From positions 1 through 64,000 of the forward strand of contig CAZSNP010000006.1 in assembly GCA_964608265.1 (NCBI GenBank): a stretch of DNA of 64,000 bases, written 5' to 3'. The stretch comes from JANWXR01 sp964608265 (GTDB lineage Bacteria; Chloroflexota; Anaerolineae; Anaerolineales; UBA6663). Of the stretch, positions 15,631 to 23,677 are shown in pieces. The position numbers were made by a program, and so were the translations under genes. Under the pieces are notes generated by a model. It had not been told where the DNA came from. It saw nothing but the letters and a program-made list of their open reading frames with translations, and ran no database searches. Position 1 is the stretch's first letter. The number at the start of each line of letters is the position of its first letter.

Positions 15631-17916
15631 ATGTTAAGCAAGAAATATGCCGCCGCGTGGCTGGCGGGCGCGCTCGGGCTGGGCTGGCTGGCGGCCTGCG
15701 CCGTCACCGAGACCGTGACGCCGGCGGCCACCGCCCCGGCCACCGTGGCCGCGACCATCGCCCCCTCGCCCACGCCGGTGCCCGATGCCCGCGCGGCGAC
15801 CGAGGCCTATCTGCGCGCGTGGGCCGAGGGCGATTATGCTGCGATGTACGCGTTGCTCGCCGCCGAGAGCCGCGCCGCCCTCAGCGCCGATGACTTCGCC
15901 GCCGTCTATCGCAAAGAGATGGAGACGCTGACGGCCCTCTCGGTCAGCGCGCAGGTGACCGGGGCGAACGAAACCGGCGACGCCGCGCAGGCCGTTGCCC
16001 GCGTGAGCTACGACACATACGGCGTCGGCGCTCTTGAAAGCGACCTCGCGTTCACGCTGCAGCGGGAGGCTGGCGCGTGGCGCATCGTCTTCGCGCCGGC
16101 CCTCATCTGGCCGGATTTGGTGAACGGGCAACAATTGCTCATGGTGCCGCTGACGGTTGAGCGCGGCGCAATCTACGACCGGAACGGCCTGCTGCTGGCC
16201 GGGCCGAGCGATGCGTTCGCGGTCGGCCTCATCCCCGGGCTGCTGGGCGACGACGCCGATAACATCCTCAAGAGTGTTGCTCGCTTGCTCGGCACCAATG
16301 CCGCCCTGCTCGGGCGGCGCATCGAGGGCGCGGTGGCCGATCAGTATTTCGCTCTCGGCGAGGTGCGGGCCGACGACATCGGCAATCTGGGCTTCCTCTT
16401 CGACATCCCCGCTGTGCAACTCACTGCATACAACGACCGCTACTATCCGGGCAACGGGGCCGCCGCGCATGTCACCGGTTACACCACCTTCCTCACCCCC
16501 GAAGAAGTTGACGGGTATCGCCGGCGCGGCTACACCGGCAGTGAACGGGTGGGGCGCACCGGCATCGAGGCGTGGGCTGAGCCGTATCTCGGCGGCAGGC
16601 CGGGCTGGCAATTGCAATTGCGCGACGCCGACAACAACTTCATCCGCATGATCGCCGCCACGCCGCAGACGCCGGCGCAGGACGTGTACACGACGATTGA
16701 TCTTGACTTGCAGCAGGCGGCGCAGTTTGCGCTCGGCGATTTCACCGGCGCGGTCGTGGTGATGGACCTCAACACCGGCGAGGTGCTCGCGCTCGCCTCC
16801 GCGCCGACCTTCAGCCCCAACCTCTTCAGCCCGTTCAATCGCAACGCGGGCGCTGCGGCGCAAATCCTCGCCGACCCGCGCAAGCCGCAGCTCAATCACG
16901 CCGCGCAATCGGCGTACCCGGCCGGCTCGGTGTTCAAAATCGTCACTTTCTCGGCGGCGCTCACCTCCGGCCTCTTTGAGCCGGAGACGACCTACACCTG
17001 CAATGGTGAATGGAATGAAACGCCTGACCCCAGCTTCACTCGCAAGGACTGGCTGGAGGGTGGGCACGGCGAGCTGACGCTGGTGCAGGGGCTGACCGGC
17101 TCGTGCAATCCGTGGTTCTGGCACATGGGCTACGCCCTGTTCAATTGGAATCCGAAATGGCTGACCCAGACGGCAGAGGCTTTTGGATTGGGGCAGACGA
17201 CGGGCATCAGTCAGATTGAGGAAAGCGCCGGGCAGATCCCCGGCCCCGAGTGGAAGCAGCAGACTCAGGGCACGGCGTGGAGCGCGATTGATGGCCTCAA
17301 TCTCTCCATCGGGCAGGGCGATGTGCTGGTGACGCCGTTGCAAATCGCGCGGATGGCGGCGGCGGTGGGGAACGGCGGCACGCTGTACACGCCGCAACTC
17401 GTGCGCGCGATTCGCCCGCCGGGGGAGGGCGAGCCGGCGACCGCCGAAGCGACCGCTGAAGCGACCGCCGAAGCGACCTTCACCTTCGCGCCCATCGTCT
17501 CCGGCACGCTGCCGCTCGAGCCGGAGCAGTTGGCCGCGCTGCAGGAGGGCATGCGCAACGTGCCGCGCGAGCCGATCGGCACAGCCCGCGACCGCTTCCG
17601 CAATTTCCGCATCTGCCTCGCCGGCAAGACCGGCACCGCCGAGGACCCCGGCCTGTTTGGCACGCAGGAGCCGGATGCGTGGTTCACGGGCTACACCTGC
17701 CAGAACGACCCGAACCGGCCCGATATCGCCATCGCCGTTGTGGTGCAAAACGCCGGGCAAGGCTCCGACTTCGCCGCGCCCATCTTCCGCCGCGTGGTCG
17801 AGGCTTACTATGGGTTGAGCTACACACGCTATCCGTGGGAAGAGTCGATCGGCGTGCCGATCCGCGAGCAGCCCACCCCGGCGCCGGGCACGGAGACGGC
17901 GACCCCGACACCGTAG
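15631..17916 (+). CDS. Class B penicillin-binding protein with lipoprotein signal and MecA-type N-terminal domain
   Basis: 761 residues. The N-terminus has a lipobox (WLAAC, Cys about 23) and a short Thr/Ala/Pro tether. An NTF2-like domain of about 100 residues follows (ATEAYLRAWAEGDYAAMY), then a PBP dimerisation region and a transpeptidase domain. The active-site motifs are complete: SVFK (Ser433, Lys436), SCN (491-493) and KTG (666-668). It should cross-link peptidoglycan stem peptides outside the membrane. The domain order resembles PBP2a/MecA and PBP3 of Bacillus. It is monocistronic, with a complex hairpin terminator. Confidence 0.9.
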   Translation: MLSKKYAAAWLAGALGLGWLAACAVTETVTPAATAPATVAATIAPSPTPVPDARAATEAYLRAWAEGDYAAMYALLAAESRAALSADDFAAVYRKEMETLTALSVSAQVTGANETGDAAQAVARVSYDTYGVGALESDLAFTLQREAGAWRIVFAPALIWPDLVNGQQLLMVPLTVERGAIYDRNGLLLAGPSDAFAVGLIPGLLGDDADNILKSVARLLGTNAALLGRRIEGAVADQYFALGEVRADDIGNLGFLFDIPAVQLTAYNDRYYPGNGAAAHVTGYTTFLTPEEVDGYRRRGYTGSERVGRTGIEAWAEPYLGGRPGWQLQLRDADNNFIRMIAATPQTPAQDVYTTIDLDLQQAAQFALGDFTGAVVVMDLNTGEVLALASAPTFSPNLFSPFNRNAGAAAQILADPRKPQLNHAAQSAYPAGSVFKIVTFSAALTSGLFEPETTYTCNGEWNETPDPSFTRKDWLEGGHGELTLVQGLTGSCNPWFWHMGYALFNWNPKWLTQTAEAFGLGQTTGISQIEESAGQIPGPEWKQQTQGTAWSAIDGLNLSIGQGDVLVTPLQIARMAAAVGNGGTLYTPQLVRAIRPPGEGEPATAEATAEATAEATFTFAPIVSGTLPLEPEQLAALQEGMRNVPREPIGTARDRFRNFRICLAGKTGTAEDPGLFGTQEPDAWFTGYTCQNDPNRPDIAIAVVVQNAGQGSDFAAPIFRRVVEAYYGLSYTRYPWEESIGVPIREQPTPAPGTETATPTP

Positions 17917-17920
17917 TCAC

Positions 17921-17979
17921 AGTCGGAAGAAAGCGGAAGGCAGCCGGCGCCGCTTTCTGCCGACTGCCTTCCGCTTTTT
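17921..17979 (+). terminator. Terminator with two mutually exclusive hairpins
   Basis: An 11-bp stem (17933-17943 with 17964-17974) followed by TTTTT forms a good terminator after the PBP gene. A competing stem pairs 17921-17936 with 17950-17965 with one mismatch and shares bases with both arms of the first. It belongs to the word-repeat hairpin class seen elsewhere in the window. Confidence 0.8.
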
Positions 17980-17989
17980 GAGGGGGCTG

Positions 17990-18061
17990 AGCGGGTGATG
18001 GGATTCGAACCCACGCATATCAGCTTGGAAGGCTGACGCCTTACCACTTGGCGACACCCGC
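17990..18061 (-). tRNA. tRNA-Gly (anticodon TCC)
   Basis: The minus strand folds into a cloverleaf. The acceptor pairs GCGGGTG with CACCCGC and the D stem is GCC/GGC. The anticodon stem TCAGC/GCTGA has loop CTTCCAA giving anticodon TCC, and the T arm has loop TTCGAAT. The discriminator is U, usual for bacterial glycine tRNA. CCA is not encoded. It decodes GGA and probably GGG. Confidence 0.95.
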
Positions 18062-18106
18062 GTTGAGCGCTGGATATTCTACACGACGCTGAGCTGATGC
18101 TGTAGC

Positions 18107-18364
18107 TCACGGGCGATACGCATCTTTGCGGTGGGCCACACGCACCACCGTGACCACAAGCACCGTATCGGCGATCAAGTAGAGTACACGATAATCCCCC
18201 ACGCGAATGCGCCAGCGCACATCTCCCGCGAGCCGCACACATCCAAACGGGCGCGGGTCGTCGCCCAGCGCCGCGATGGCGTCGAGCACGCGGTCCGACA
18301 CATCCTTTGGCAGACGGGCAATCTGCTTGCGGGCCTCGCGTGCGATCTCGACGCGATACGTCAT
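18107..18364 (-). CDS. RelE/ParE-family toxin
   Basis: 85-residue toxin of the RelE/ParE superfamily. The pattern is typical: YRVEIAREARKQIARLP helix, a central GDVRWRIRVGDYRVLY strand pair, and the C-terminal VAHRKDAYR. RelE-type members cleave mRNA in the ribosomal A site; ParE-type members poison gyrase. The sequence leans toward RelE but does not settle it. It overlaps the antitoxin stop by 4 nt (ATGA), giving the usual antitoxin-first operon. Confidence 0.9.
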   Translation of the reverse strand: MTYRVEIAREARKQIARLPKDVSDRVLDAIAALGDDPRPFGCVRLAGDVRWRIRVGDYRVLYLIADTVLVVTVVRVAHRKDAYRP

Positions 18365-18621
18365 CGGGCGTTGCGCTCGCGTTCGATTTCGGCCAGGGCC
18401 TCAGCGAGTGGCAAAGCATCCAGCGGTTCGTTCAATGCCTCTTCAAACAGGCGCTGCAAACCGGGCAACTCGGCCAGGTCGTCTTCGTCAAGCGGGGTGA
18501 CAATCAACACGCCGTTCTTATCAAGCCGCAACTGCACTGCCTGACCGTCGGGTAGCATCTCCCAGAGTTCTTCAGGTAAAGAAAGCGTGTGCCCACGAAT
18601 GGTGACATTGATAGCGTCCAT
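18361..18621 (-). CDS. Antitoxin partner of the RelE-type toxin
   Basis: 86-residue protein directly upstream of the toxin and overlapping it by 4 nt. The N-terminal half (VTIRGHTLSLPEELWEMLPDG, then VQLRLDKNGVLIVTPL) resembles a swapped-hairpin AbrB/SpoVT-type DNA-binding fold. The acidic helical C-terminus (EIERERNAR) should wrap the toxin. The start at MDAINV has a GGAGG site and a promoter immediately upstream. Autoregulation by the complex is expected from the family. Confidence 0.85.
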   Translation of the reverse strand: MDAINVTIRGHTLSLPEELWEMLPDGQAVQLRLDKNGVLIVTPLDEDDLAELPGLQRLFEEALNEPLDALPLAEALAEIERERNAR

Positions 18622-18641
18622 TGCTACCTCCACTGAAGCGA

Positions 18642-18669
18642 ATTATAGCGGCCTGTGTTGGCGCATCAA
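18642..18669 (-). promoter_or_regulatory. Promoter of the toxin-antitoxin operon
   Basis: On the minus strand TTGATG (18664-18669) and TATAAT (18642-18647) are spaced by 16 bp. This gives a leader of about 14 nt containing GGAGG before the antitoxin ATG. Confidence 0.7.
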
Positions 18670-18712
18670 GAGCGCCGACGGAGATTGTTCGCGGTGCAAT
18701 GCGGCGAGCGAC

Positions 18713-20026
18713 TTACCCGATCAACAAGCGGGCCAGGAGGAAGAAGAGGCCGATGACGAGCGCCGCCCACAGCAGCAGCGCCAGCGGCAACATGTAGCTG
18801 GGCCAGGGCTGCTCGTCGTACGAGTCGCGCTGCGGCGCGGGCGGCAAATCCCAACGTTGAGCAGGCGGCGGGTTGGTGGGCGCCCGCTCGGGCAGGGAGG
18901 CTGAGGCAGGAGCGTTGGGTTGCTCGTACATCCGCGGCCAATTGACGACCGCTTGCACGGGCGAGGCGGGCGGCGCGGCCGGCGGAGGCGGGCTGGTCAT
19001 CGGCGCGGGAGGCGCGACCTCGACGACCGGCGCTTCCGAGGCCGGCGGGCGCTCATTCGGCGTCAGGGGCCGAGCGCGTTTGCGCGCCTTGCCCCGAGAC
19101 GATCTCTCGGTTGGCTCCGGCTCGCCGGCGACGGAGGGCAAAGCGGAGCCTGACTCTCGCGGCGCTTCAGCCGGCTGGGCGCGATGGTCAACGCCCGGCC
19201 GCTCGGCGCGTTTCTGTTTGCGCGGTGTGCGCCGATGCGACCGCTTCTCGCTGGTGTCTGGCTCGACGTTCACGGCCGGGTCAACGACAACCGGCTCCGG
19301 CTCGCGCACAGCGGCAACCGGCGGCGGTTCGATGGGCGTATCCGTGGGGGTGGGCGCGGCGACGACTTCCGCCTCGACCCGCGCCTCGACTTTGTCCGGC
19401 ACTACCTCGGGAACGGGCTGCGTAACCAGCGGCTCGGTTTTCGGCGCCGGACGATCCGGCTCGAAGGTGACGACCGGACTGACGCCCGAGGCGATGGGCG
19501 GAGGGGAAGTGAGGCTGGCGGTGACGCTCGGGTGGGTCGGTGGCGGCGACGCGGGCAGCGGCATAACCGCGGCGGGCGCTGCCTCGGCCGGCTGCGGATC
19601 GGACGATGGGATATTAGCTTCCGGCGAGGTGACCGGTTGCTCGTCGAACGCGACGACATCGGCCACGGCCTCCGCCTCGACCGGTGCGTGAACGTCGGCT
19701 GGCTCCTCCACCGGCGCGACGTCGTGTTGCTCGGGGGCAGTGAGCAAATTGGTATCGGCGACGGGTTCGGTTTGCAGAGGGCCGGTGGTCAGGCTGGCCA
19801 GCCGGGCTTGTGCCTCGGTGTTGAACGGGTTGATTTGGAGCACGCGCCGCAGACACTCGCGCTGCCGGGCCGCATCGGGCACGGCCATGCTCAACAACAG
19901 CCAGCCGCGCTCCGAGTTGGGGTGCGAACGCAGCAGCTTCTTCAGCATAGCCCGCGCCGCAGGCATTTCCCCTGCCTGTATTCGCTGGTAGGCCGCAAAC
20001 AGAACCTTGGTCGGCGTAGAACTCAT
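18713..20026 (-). CDS. Membrane-anchored TPR-like protein with long Pro/Ala/Glu-rich linker
   Basis: 437 residues. The N-terminal 85 or so residues form a TPR-like helical module (AYQRIQAGEMPAARAMLKKL, then NSERGWLLLSMAV and LQINPFNTEAQARLASLT). About 300 residues of low-complexity Pro/Ala/Val/Glu-rich sequence follow, then one C-terminal transmembrane helix (LPLALLLWAALVIGLFFLLA) ending almost at the stop. Without a signal peptide the TPR part should be cytoplasmic. The neighbouring gene at 20194 shares the N-terminal module, so the two are tandem paralogues. Function unknown; TPR modules usually mediate protein contacts. Confidence 0.8.
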   Translation of the reverse strand: MSSTPTKVLFAAYQRIQAGEMPAARAMLKKLLRSHPNSERGWLLLSMAVPDAARQRECLRRVLQINPFNTEAQARLASLTTGPLQTEPVADTNLLTAPEQHDVAPVEEPADVHAPVEAEAVADVVAFDEQPVTSPEANIPSSDPQPAEAAPAAVMPLPASPPPTHPSVTASLTSPPPIASGVSPVVTFEPDRPAPKTEPLVTQPVPEVVPDKVEARVEAEVVAAPTPTDTPIEPPPVAAVREPEPVVVDPAVNVEPDTSEKRSHRRTPRKQKRAERPGVDHRAQPAEAPRESGSALPSVAGEPEPTERSSRGKARKRARPLTPNERPPASEAPVVEVAPPAPMTSPPPPAAPPASPVQAVVNWPRMYEQPNAPASASLPERAPTNPPPAQRWDLPPAPQRDSYDEQPWPSYMLPLALLLWAALVIGLFFLLARLLIG

Positions 20027-20193
20027 AGAGACGAAAGAACTCAGCTGCGCCCTCACGCGCTGTTCCCGTGCGTCATCCGGTTATGTTGCAAGAAAAGGGC
20101 GCGGAGCGGTCAGTGACTGACTCGAATTGTAAACGGTATGAAGATTCGGTTTGAATAGGACTTCCGGTTGGAATTAGGTGTGCAGGGTTGACC

Positions 20194-20940
20194 TTATGGG
20201 CGGCTTGTGACCGTGAGCGAGAGCTCGGGCGTGGCAGTCACGACCGTTGGGGAAGCGGTCGCGGTGGGCGTATCCGTCGGCTGCGGCGTGGGCGTGGCAG
20301 TCCACTCGGGCGGGAGGGTGGGGGCCGGCAACAAAATAGACGGTGTGCTGACGACAGCCTGTGTTGCCGTGGCCGGCGGCGTTGGCGTTGCGTTTGTTCC
20401 AAACACCATGTACGCGCCCACGCCGAGGAGCACGATGAAGATGATGGCCCAAACCAGGATGATGACGGGCATGATCCAACCCGAGAAGGCGCGCGGCCTG
20501 GGAGTTGCGGGCGGCTCAACCATCGGGGCCGGGGCCGCGGGCACTGACTCGCCGGGTTGGCCGGGCTCGATGACGGGCTGGGTCGCCGCTTCGCTGGAGG
20601 TCGGTTCGGGGGCGACGGCCGCCAATTGCGTCACCGTCTCGGCGACCGGGGCGGGCACCGGCGTGGCGTTGCCGTTCACCGCCGACGGGGCGGGCGTGCC
20701 CGTCAGGTGCGCGAGGCGCGTCTGGGCAGCGGTGTTGAACGGGTTGATGAGCAGGACCCGCTGTAGACAATCTCGCTGCTGCGCCGGTTCGGCGACGGCC
20801 AGGCTCATCAGCAGCCAGGCGCGTTCTGAGTTGGGGTTGTTGCGGAGATACTTACTCAGCAGGGTACGCGCGGCGGTGAGGTTGTCGGCTTTGATATAGG
20901 CGTAGGCTTGCAGTAACGCGTCAGTGCTCGTCGTGCTCAT
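20194..20940 (-). CDS. Membrane-anchored TPR-like protein with extracytoplasmic Thr/Pro tail, paralogue of its neighbour
   Basis: 248 residues. The N-terminal module (AYAYIKADNLTAARTLLSKY, then NSERAWLLMSLAV and LLINPFNTAAQTRLAHLT) closely matches that of the 18713-20026 gene. A linker and one transmembrane helix (IMPVIILVWAIIFIVLLGVG) lead to a Thr/Pro-rich tail of about 65 residues outside the membrane. The paralogues thus differ in having or lacking an external tail. Both lie on the same strand, 167 nt apart. Function unknown. Confidence 0.8.
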   Translation of the reverse strand: MSTTSTDALLQAYAYIKADNLTAARTLLSKYLRNNPNSERAWLLMSLAVAEPAQQRDCLQRVLLINPFNTAAQTRLAHLTGTPAPSAVNGNATPVPAPVAETVTQLAAVAPEPTSSEAATQPVIEPGQPGESVPAAPAPMVEPPATPRPRAFSGWIMPVIILVWAIIFIVLLGVGAYMVFGTNATPTPPATATQAVVSTPSILLPAPTLPPEWTATPTPQPTDTPTATASPTVVTATPELSLTVTSRP

Positions 20941-20968
20941 TCAGCTCGGGCCTTCCACCGATGATGGC

Positions 20969-21508
20969 TCAAGACAATGGCCGGCCCATCTCTGAAAGGC
21001 TCTCGGCGCGGCCTTCGGTCACGCGTCGCATCACGTCAATCTGCACGCTGTCGCGCAACTCCACGCCGAGCGCCACCGCGCGCTGGCGCACCTCCGATGT
21101 GAAGCCGGCCGGCGCCAGCAAGACAGCCCGCTGCGCCTTGTGCCCGTCGCGCGTGTGAGCCAGCGCCTCAATCAACTCGGGGGTGGGCAGGTCGTCACTC
21201 ACCTCGCAGCGAATCAGGGTTCGCTGCCCGCCTTTGACGACGATCATCTCCTTTGTTTTTTCACCCGGCACCCCGTCGCGCAGGATGGTGTAGCCCTGGC
21301 TGCGATAGTAATCGGTGGCCAGCTTCTCGAGGTCACCGGCAGGCATGCTCACCCGGCTGGTGAACACACGGCGCGTCTGGGGCGTGCTCTGGAGTTTGGC
21401 GCGTTCGTACATCGCGCGGGCGCCGAGGGCGATCAGCACAAAGCCCAGCACCGGCAGCAGCACGAGCACCGTCACTCCCAGCGGCGAGTCAGGTCTCAAC
21501 CAATCCAT
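20969..21508 (-). CDS. Membrane protein with degenerate Mrr-like nuclease-fold domain
   Basis: 179 residues. One N-terminal transmembrane helix (about 10-30) is followed by a soluble domain. Its pattern (YYRSQGYTILRDG, then RTLIRCEVSD and KAQRAVLLAPAGFTSEVRQRA) resembles Mrr-type restriction-endonuclease domains. The catalytic Asp-x(n)-Gln-x-Lys residues are not clearly preserved, so enzyme activity is doubtful. It is on the same strand as, and just upstream of, the TPR paralogues, 28 nt away, possibly as one operon. Family assignment is tentative. Confidence 0.5.
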   Translation of the reverse strand: MDWLRPDSPLGVTVLVLLPVLGFVLIALGARAMYERAKLQSTPQTRRVFTSRVSMPAGDLEKLATDYYRSQGYTILRDGVPGEKTKEMIVVKGGQRTLIRCEVSDDLPTPELIEALAHTRDGHKAQRAVLLAPAGFTSEVRQRAVALGVELRDSVQIDVMRRVTEGRAESLSEMGRPLS

Positions 21509-21617
21509 AGTCTTATCCTCAAACGCCGCGATTCTATGCGGGATGGCGGCCCGGCAGAATAGGGACTCGGTTGGTTTTTGATTTGCAAACTAAAGGCTAA
21601 CGGGGGCCAACAACCGC

Positions 21618-21649
21618 AAAAAGGCGCCGGCCTGCAGTCAGGCCGGCGC
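21618..21649 (-). terminator. Rho-independent terminator of hss
   Basis: A perfect 11-bp stem GCGCCGGCCTG/CAGGCCGGCGC (21639-21649 with 21624-21634) with a 4-nt loop is followed on the minus strand by TTTTTGCGG. Confidence 0.9.
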
Positions 21650-21667
21650 GCAATGGCCGGGCGGAGC

Positions 21668-23140
21668 TTACCAGGCCACAAAGCTCTCGAATTGCCACAC
21701 ATCCTCGGCGGCCGGGCGACCGCGATTGTTCCAGCGCTCGAACGGGTCGAAGCGATTCTTCAGCGGCGTCCAATCGGTCTGCACGGAGGGGCACGGGCCG
21801 AGGTAAGGGTCGGCCACCGCCAGCACTTCACGGTGCGGCAGATCGTCGGGCACGCACACGCCGCGAGCCGGGTTGCGGATCATCCAGGCCACCGCGCCGA
21901 GCACCGAGGCGGCCACCTGCAACGTGGTGGCGTTTTGACCCGGAACCAGCCGCCGTGCCTCGTGGATGTCGAGCTGTGACCCGGTCCACCAACCGGTGAG
22001 GTCGTGGCCCATCAGCAGCACCCCGAGTTCATCCATGCCGCTCAGGATTTCATCGTTCATGATGCGTTGCCTGTCCTGCAGCGCGTAGCCCCGCATCTTC
22101 AACTCGTGCAACGAGGCGATGGCAGCGTCGGTGGGCAGATAGGCGTAGTGCACGGTGGGCCGATAGATCGGCTTGCGGCCAAACTCGCCAGCCTCCCACA
22201 CGGTGAGGTGGTCGCAGATGGTGAAGGCCTCGCCGTGCCGCACCACCATCCCGATGATCTCGCCACCGAGCGGCACCCATGAGCGCACGTACGTGTTCAT
22301 CCCCATCTGCGCCAGGCAGATTTGATTGCACGGCCCGAAGTGATGGACATGCGCGTTCGGCGGCAGTTTCTTTTCGTGGGTGCCCCAGCCCATCTCCGCC
22401 GGGGCGACGCCTTCCTCGTGAAAACCGGCCACCGACCAGGTGTTGACGAATTCGTTGACGCGTTTGGGCTTGTCGCTGATCTGCGTATCGCGCTCGGAGA
22501 TATGGATGACTTTCGTGCCGGTGAGGGAGGCAAGTTGCGGATAGTGCTCGTCGGCCAGCGCGCGTTCGAGGGCGGACTTGCGGCCCGCCTCCTGGGGCAG
22601 CCCTTGTTTGAGCATGGCCTTGGCGATGTCGAGCAGCGCGACCTTTGTCCAATGGCTGACGAGGCCGGGGTTCGCGCCGTGCTCGACCACCGCCGTCGCG
22701 CCCGGCTCGGCCCACGAATCGCGCAGGCGGCGCAGGCGCATGTGGCGCACGTACAACGTGCGTTCGGCGGGTGGCACCGCGCCGGCGTCCTCGTACGGAT
22801 CCCACAACTCGACCGAGGTGTTGAGGTACAGCACCTGGCGGTCGTGGCACCATTGCACGATGTCGTTGCAGTCAATGTTCCAGGCCAGATCAATCAGCAG
22901 GTCGCCCGGCCCGACGTGCTGACCGAGCAGCGTGTCCATGTTCGCGCGGGTCACACGATCCTGCACGTAGCGCGCGCCGGCCGCCAACGTATCCGGGATG
23001 AGATGGCGCAGGTCCTCGAAATCCATGATCGTCAGCCTGGCAAAATCCATCTCGAAGTGACGGAGGATCAACGGCTGCAGGCACTGCGACACCGAGCCGC
23101 AGCCCAGGATCAACACCCGGCCCGCAAACTGAATCTTCAT
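21668..23140 (-). CDS. hss: Homospermidine synthase
   Basis: 490-residue NAD-dependent enzyme of the saccharopine-dehydrogenase-like fold. It makes homospermidine from two putrescines, or from putrescine and spermidine. The Rossmann motif VLILGCGSVSQ is at the N-terminus, and long conserved blocks follow (VEHGANPGLVSHW; HHFGPCNQICLAQMGMNTYV; RIMNDEILSGMDELGVLLMGHD). Length matches bacterial Hss. It is monocistronic: a consensus promoter with an approximately 150-nt leader lies upstream and a strong terminator downstream. Confidence 0.93.
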   Translation of the reverse strand: MKIQFAGRVLILGCGSVSQCLQPLILRHFEMDFARLTIMDFEDLRHLIPDTLAAGARYVQDRVTRANMDTLLGQHVGPGDLLIDLAWNIDCNDIVQWCHDRQVLYLNTSVELWDPYEDAGAVPPAERTLYVRHMRLRRLRDSWAEPGATAVVEHGANPGLVSHWTKVALLDIAKAMLKQGLPQEAGRKSALERALADEHYPQLASLTGTKVIHISERDTQISDKPKRVNEFVNTWSVAGFHEEGVAPAEMGWGTHEKKLPPNAHVHHFGPCNQICLAQMGMNTYVRSWVPLGGEIIGMVVRHGEAFTICDHLTVWEAGEFGRKPIYRPTVHYAYLPTDAAIASLHELKMRGYALQDRQRIMNDEILSGMDELGVLLMGHDLTGWWTGSQLDIHEARRLVPGQNATTLQVAASVLGAVAWMIRNPARGVCVPDDLPHREVLAVADPYLGPCPSVQTDWTPLKNRFDPFERWNNRGRPAAEDVWQFESFVAW

Positions 23141-23319
23141 CTCTCTTCTCCTTCATGCGGTCATGGGTCAACAGCGCGACCCATCCGGTTCGCGCCGTTG
23201 ACAAAAGAGAAGAGCCGAAACGCTCGCCGTGTCCGGCGGAGCGCGTCGACTCCCGAAAAGTCACTGCTGCGTTGAGTAACTGAGCTGCGGCAATTATACG
23301 CAGCGCAGGCTGCTGTCAA
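23141..23319 (-). promoter_or_regulatory. hss promoter and leader
   Basis: On the minus strand a perfect TTGACA (23314-23319) and perfect TATAAT (23293-23298) are separated by only 15 bp. The leader of about 140 nt contains a 13-bp stem with one mismatch (23190-23202 with 23167-23179) about 27 nt before the start codon. No known riboswitch was recognised. Confidence 0.6.
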
Positions 23320-23378
23320 GGGCGAGGATGGAATCCGGCCAGGCGGTTACGGCGCTGGCACAACCTGAACGAGGGAAT

Positions 23379-23430
23379 CAAAACCGGCCCGGCCGGAGGT
23401 GGCGGAGTGCAGCCCCGCGGCCGGGCCGGT
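23379..23430 (-). terminator. Terminator of the 31-residue membrane peptide gene
   Basis: A perfect 13-bp stem (23418-23430 with 23383-23395) with a 22-nt loop is followed on the minus strand by TTTTGATT. Confidence 0.75.
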
Positions 23431-23443
23431 ATGCAGATGCGGC

Positions 23444-23539
23444 TTATTGCGGGGCCAGGGCGATGACGAGTGCGAGCACGAGCACCAGGGCATAGCCCAA
23501 CAACATGAGGCGATAGAGCGTGGGTTTGGATGAAGACAT
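23444..23539 (-). CDS. 31-residue single-pass membrane peptide
   Basis: A short frame starts with MSSSKPTLYRLM and continues as one hydrophobic helix (LLGYALVLVLALVIALA) ending APQ. It has an AAAGGA ribosome site 7 nt before the ATG, a private terminator just after the stop, and two hairpins in its leader. The Ser/Lys/Arg N-terminus suggests an N-in orientation. These signals make a real gene likely despite its size. Function unknown; such peptides often bind and modulate larger membrane complexes. Confidence 0.6.
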   Translation of the reverse strand: MSSSKPTLYRLMLLGYALVLVLALVIALAPQ

Positions 23540-23562
23540 CGGCAGTCCTTTTCAGAAAAAGT

Positions 23563-23636
23563 CGGGCGGATGAACTCCCCTCTTCATCCGCCCGGCATCA
23601 ATGCCAACGTCGCCCGGCCCCTGGCGAAGGGCCGGG
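23563..23636 (-). promoter_or_regulatory. Leader hairpins upstream of the small membrane peptide
   Basis: A 12-bp perfect stem (23583-23594 with 23563-23574) is followed on the minus strand by ACTTTTTCT, an intrinsic-terminator shape ending about 15 nt before the peptide's ribosome site. Further upstream is an 8-bp CCCGGCCC/GGGCCGGG stem (23629-23636 with 23613-23620). The arrangement suggests attenuation. Confidence 0.55.
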
Positions 23637-23677
23637 TGGCGCGTTTATCATCCCCCTGAAAGTGGGTCGTTTGTTGG

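Noticed and set aside
15634..17760. 708-codon minus-strand frame opposite the PBP gene
   Set aside because: Antisense shadow; the plus strand carries intact SxxK, SxN and KTG motifs.
23141..23319. Known polyamine or SAM riboswitch in the hss leader
   Set aside because: Only a single 13-bp imperfect stem was seen, with no recognised riboswitch consensus.
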